From contig NC_019779.1 in assembly GCF_000317635.1 (NCBI RefSeq), forward strand, positions 620,001 to 684,000: 64,000 bases of DNA. The letters are read 5' to 3'. Both the position numbers and the translations under genes were made by a program. This document shows positions 63,265-64,000 of this stretch, one piece after another (the stretch's first letter is position 1; every line of letters begins with the position of its first letter). The stretch is from Halothece sp. PCC 7418. Lineage in GTDB: Bacteria; Cyanobacteriota; Cyanobacteriia; Cyanobacteriales; Rubidibacteraceae. The notes under the pieces are model-generated. The model was not told the origin of the DNA. It searched no databases and saw only the letters and a list, made by a program, of their open reading frames with translations.

Positions 63265-64000
63265 ATGTATGGATGTCAGCAAAATCGGATTAGCCCAAGC
63301 TCTGAGGTCATTCCTATATTAGAACATATTTGTCAGACGGCTAATAATCTAACAAATTGTGGAATCTATTTTGCCCGTCAAACTTTCTTTAAGGAAGGAC
63401 GGATCATTGGAAAATATGAACCAGAAGAAGTCCTAAAAGGACAAGTCAACTTCAAAGCCCTCTACTCTCAGTGCGCTCAACAGGTTCTTAGAAGCGTCGC
63501 TGAATCATTTAAGTCTTATAAGGGTTTGAGGAAAGCCTTTTTCAAAGGAGAAATTAGTAACCATCCTAAACTTCCCAACTATAAGGGTAAAGGAGGAATG
63601 GCAGTTGCTTCCTACCCAAAACAAGCTCTGAAGTTGAAAAACACTCAAGTTAGAGTTCCTTTAGGGAAAACAATTAAATCGTGGTTTGGTCGATCAGAGT
63701 TTTTTGTTCCTTTTCCTTCTAATTTAGACTTTAAGCAGATTAAAGAACTTAGGATTCTGCCTCGAAACCGAGATTTCTATGTGGAATGGGTGTATGAAAG
63801 ACCTGAAATAAATACCACAGTTAACTCAAAAGAAGCATTAGGAATTGACCCTGGGCTAGATAATTGGCTGACTTGTGTTTCCACCATTGGAGAGTCTTTT
63901 ATCATTGATGGGAGAAAACTTAAATCTCTAAATCAGAACTATAACCGCCGAGTGTCTTCTCTTAAAAAGGGAAAACCTCAAGGTTATTGGGACTTTGAGT
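63265..64000 (+). CDS. tnpB: TnpB RNA-guided nuclease/transposase, N-terminal part (runs off window)
   Basis: 245 residues are visible from the ATG at 63265; the 3' end lies outside. N-terminal OrfB_IS605 domain: IPILEHICQTANNLTNCGIY, HPKLPNYKGKGGMA, and ILPRNRDFYVEWVYE. The RuvC-I motif is LGIDPGLDNW with catalytic D195; the Glu and second Asp and the zinc finger would be beyond base 64000. TnpB proteins are RNA-guided DNA nucleases whose guide (omega RNA) derives from the element's right end, not visible here. No tnpA lies upstream, so it is a tnpB-only element. Confidence 0.92.
   Translation, partial: MYGCQQNRISPSSEVIPILEHICQTANNLTNCGIYFARQTFFKEGRIIGKYEPEEVLKGQVNFKALYSQCAQQVLRSVAESFKSYKGLRKAFFKGEISNHPKLPNYKGKGGMAVASYPKQALKLKNTQVRVPLGKTIKSWFGRSEFFVPFPSNLDFKQIKELRILPRNRDFYVEWVYERPEINTTVNSKEALGIDPGLDNWLTCVSTIGESFIIDGRKLKSLNQNYNRRVSSLKKGKPQGYWDFE

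Overview
The window looks like a cyanobacterial chromosome segment. Evidence: the HIP1 palindrome GCGATCGC recurs in genes and spacers, short tandem repeats of the cyanobacterial STRR kind sit between genes, and the gene set includes CytM, pyruvate:flavodoxin oxidoreductase, a PaO/Tic55-type Rieske oxygenase, HypC/HypF and many Uma2 and Rpn-family genes. Unicellular halotolerant relatives (Halothece/Dactylococcopsis type) would fit, but the species cannot be proven from this sequence alone.

Layout. 1-8.6 kb (all minus): 6-phosphofructokinase (cut by the window edge), a dihydroorotate-dehydrogenase-like flavoprotein, nifJ, and the hydrogenase maturation genes hypC and hypF. 9-24.3 kb: an extracellular-protein island with a cadherin-like repeat protein (744 aa), a 3389-aa multidomain protein with about 17 PPC-type beta-sandwich domains and an embedded pesticin/T4-lysozyme-like domain, and a divergent vanadium-haloperoxidase-like enzyme with C-terminal RTX repeats. 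None has an obvious N-terminal signal peptide, which suggests type I secretion. 24.3-26.4 kb: a tandem array of Rpn-type nuclease genes (one remnant, two full). 26.4-43.9 kb: mostly housekeeping genes (beta-propeller glycosidase-like protein, PaO-type oxygenase, peroxiredoxin, gltX, trpG/pabA, MBL hydrolase, pepP, TldE-like, ABC exporter, cytM, aroK, ferredoxin, LivF-like ATPase, Bax-inhibitor-like membrane protein).

44-51.4 kb is an accessory zone. A large radical-SAM gene has a truncated copy of its own 3' end on one side and of its own 5' end on the other. Between each fragment and the intact gene lies a toxin-antitoxin-type pair (HigBA-like; DUF433/DUF5615-like). The inner breakpoints of both fragments fall exactly on HIP1 palindromes, as does the breakpoint of the truncated Rpn remnant. 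Next come a cold-shock-domain/coiled-coil protein and a RelE-type addiction module.

51.5-64 kb: metY-metX (direct sulfhydrylation route to homocysteine), a CAP/PPC extracellular protein, a degraded PP2C-like chimera, three tandem Uma2 genes with identical spacers, a threonine dehydratase-like enzyme, a LuxR-type response regulator convergent with a hybrid histidine kinase (REC-HK-pseudoREC-REC-HPt), and the left part of an IS200/IS605-family tnpB element that runs off the window. Its end hairpin recurs, with compensatory base changes, at two other places.

The most unusual signals are the HIP1-bounded gene fragments with interposed TA modules, the lysozyme-like domain inside the giant PPC protein, and the covarying IS-end hairpin family.
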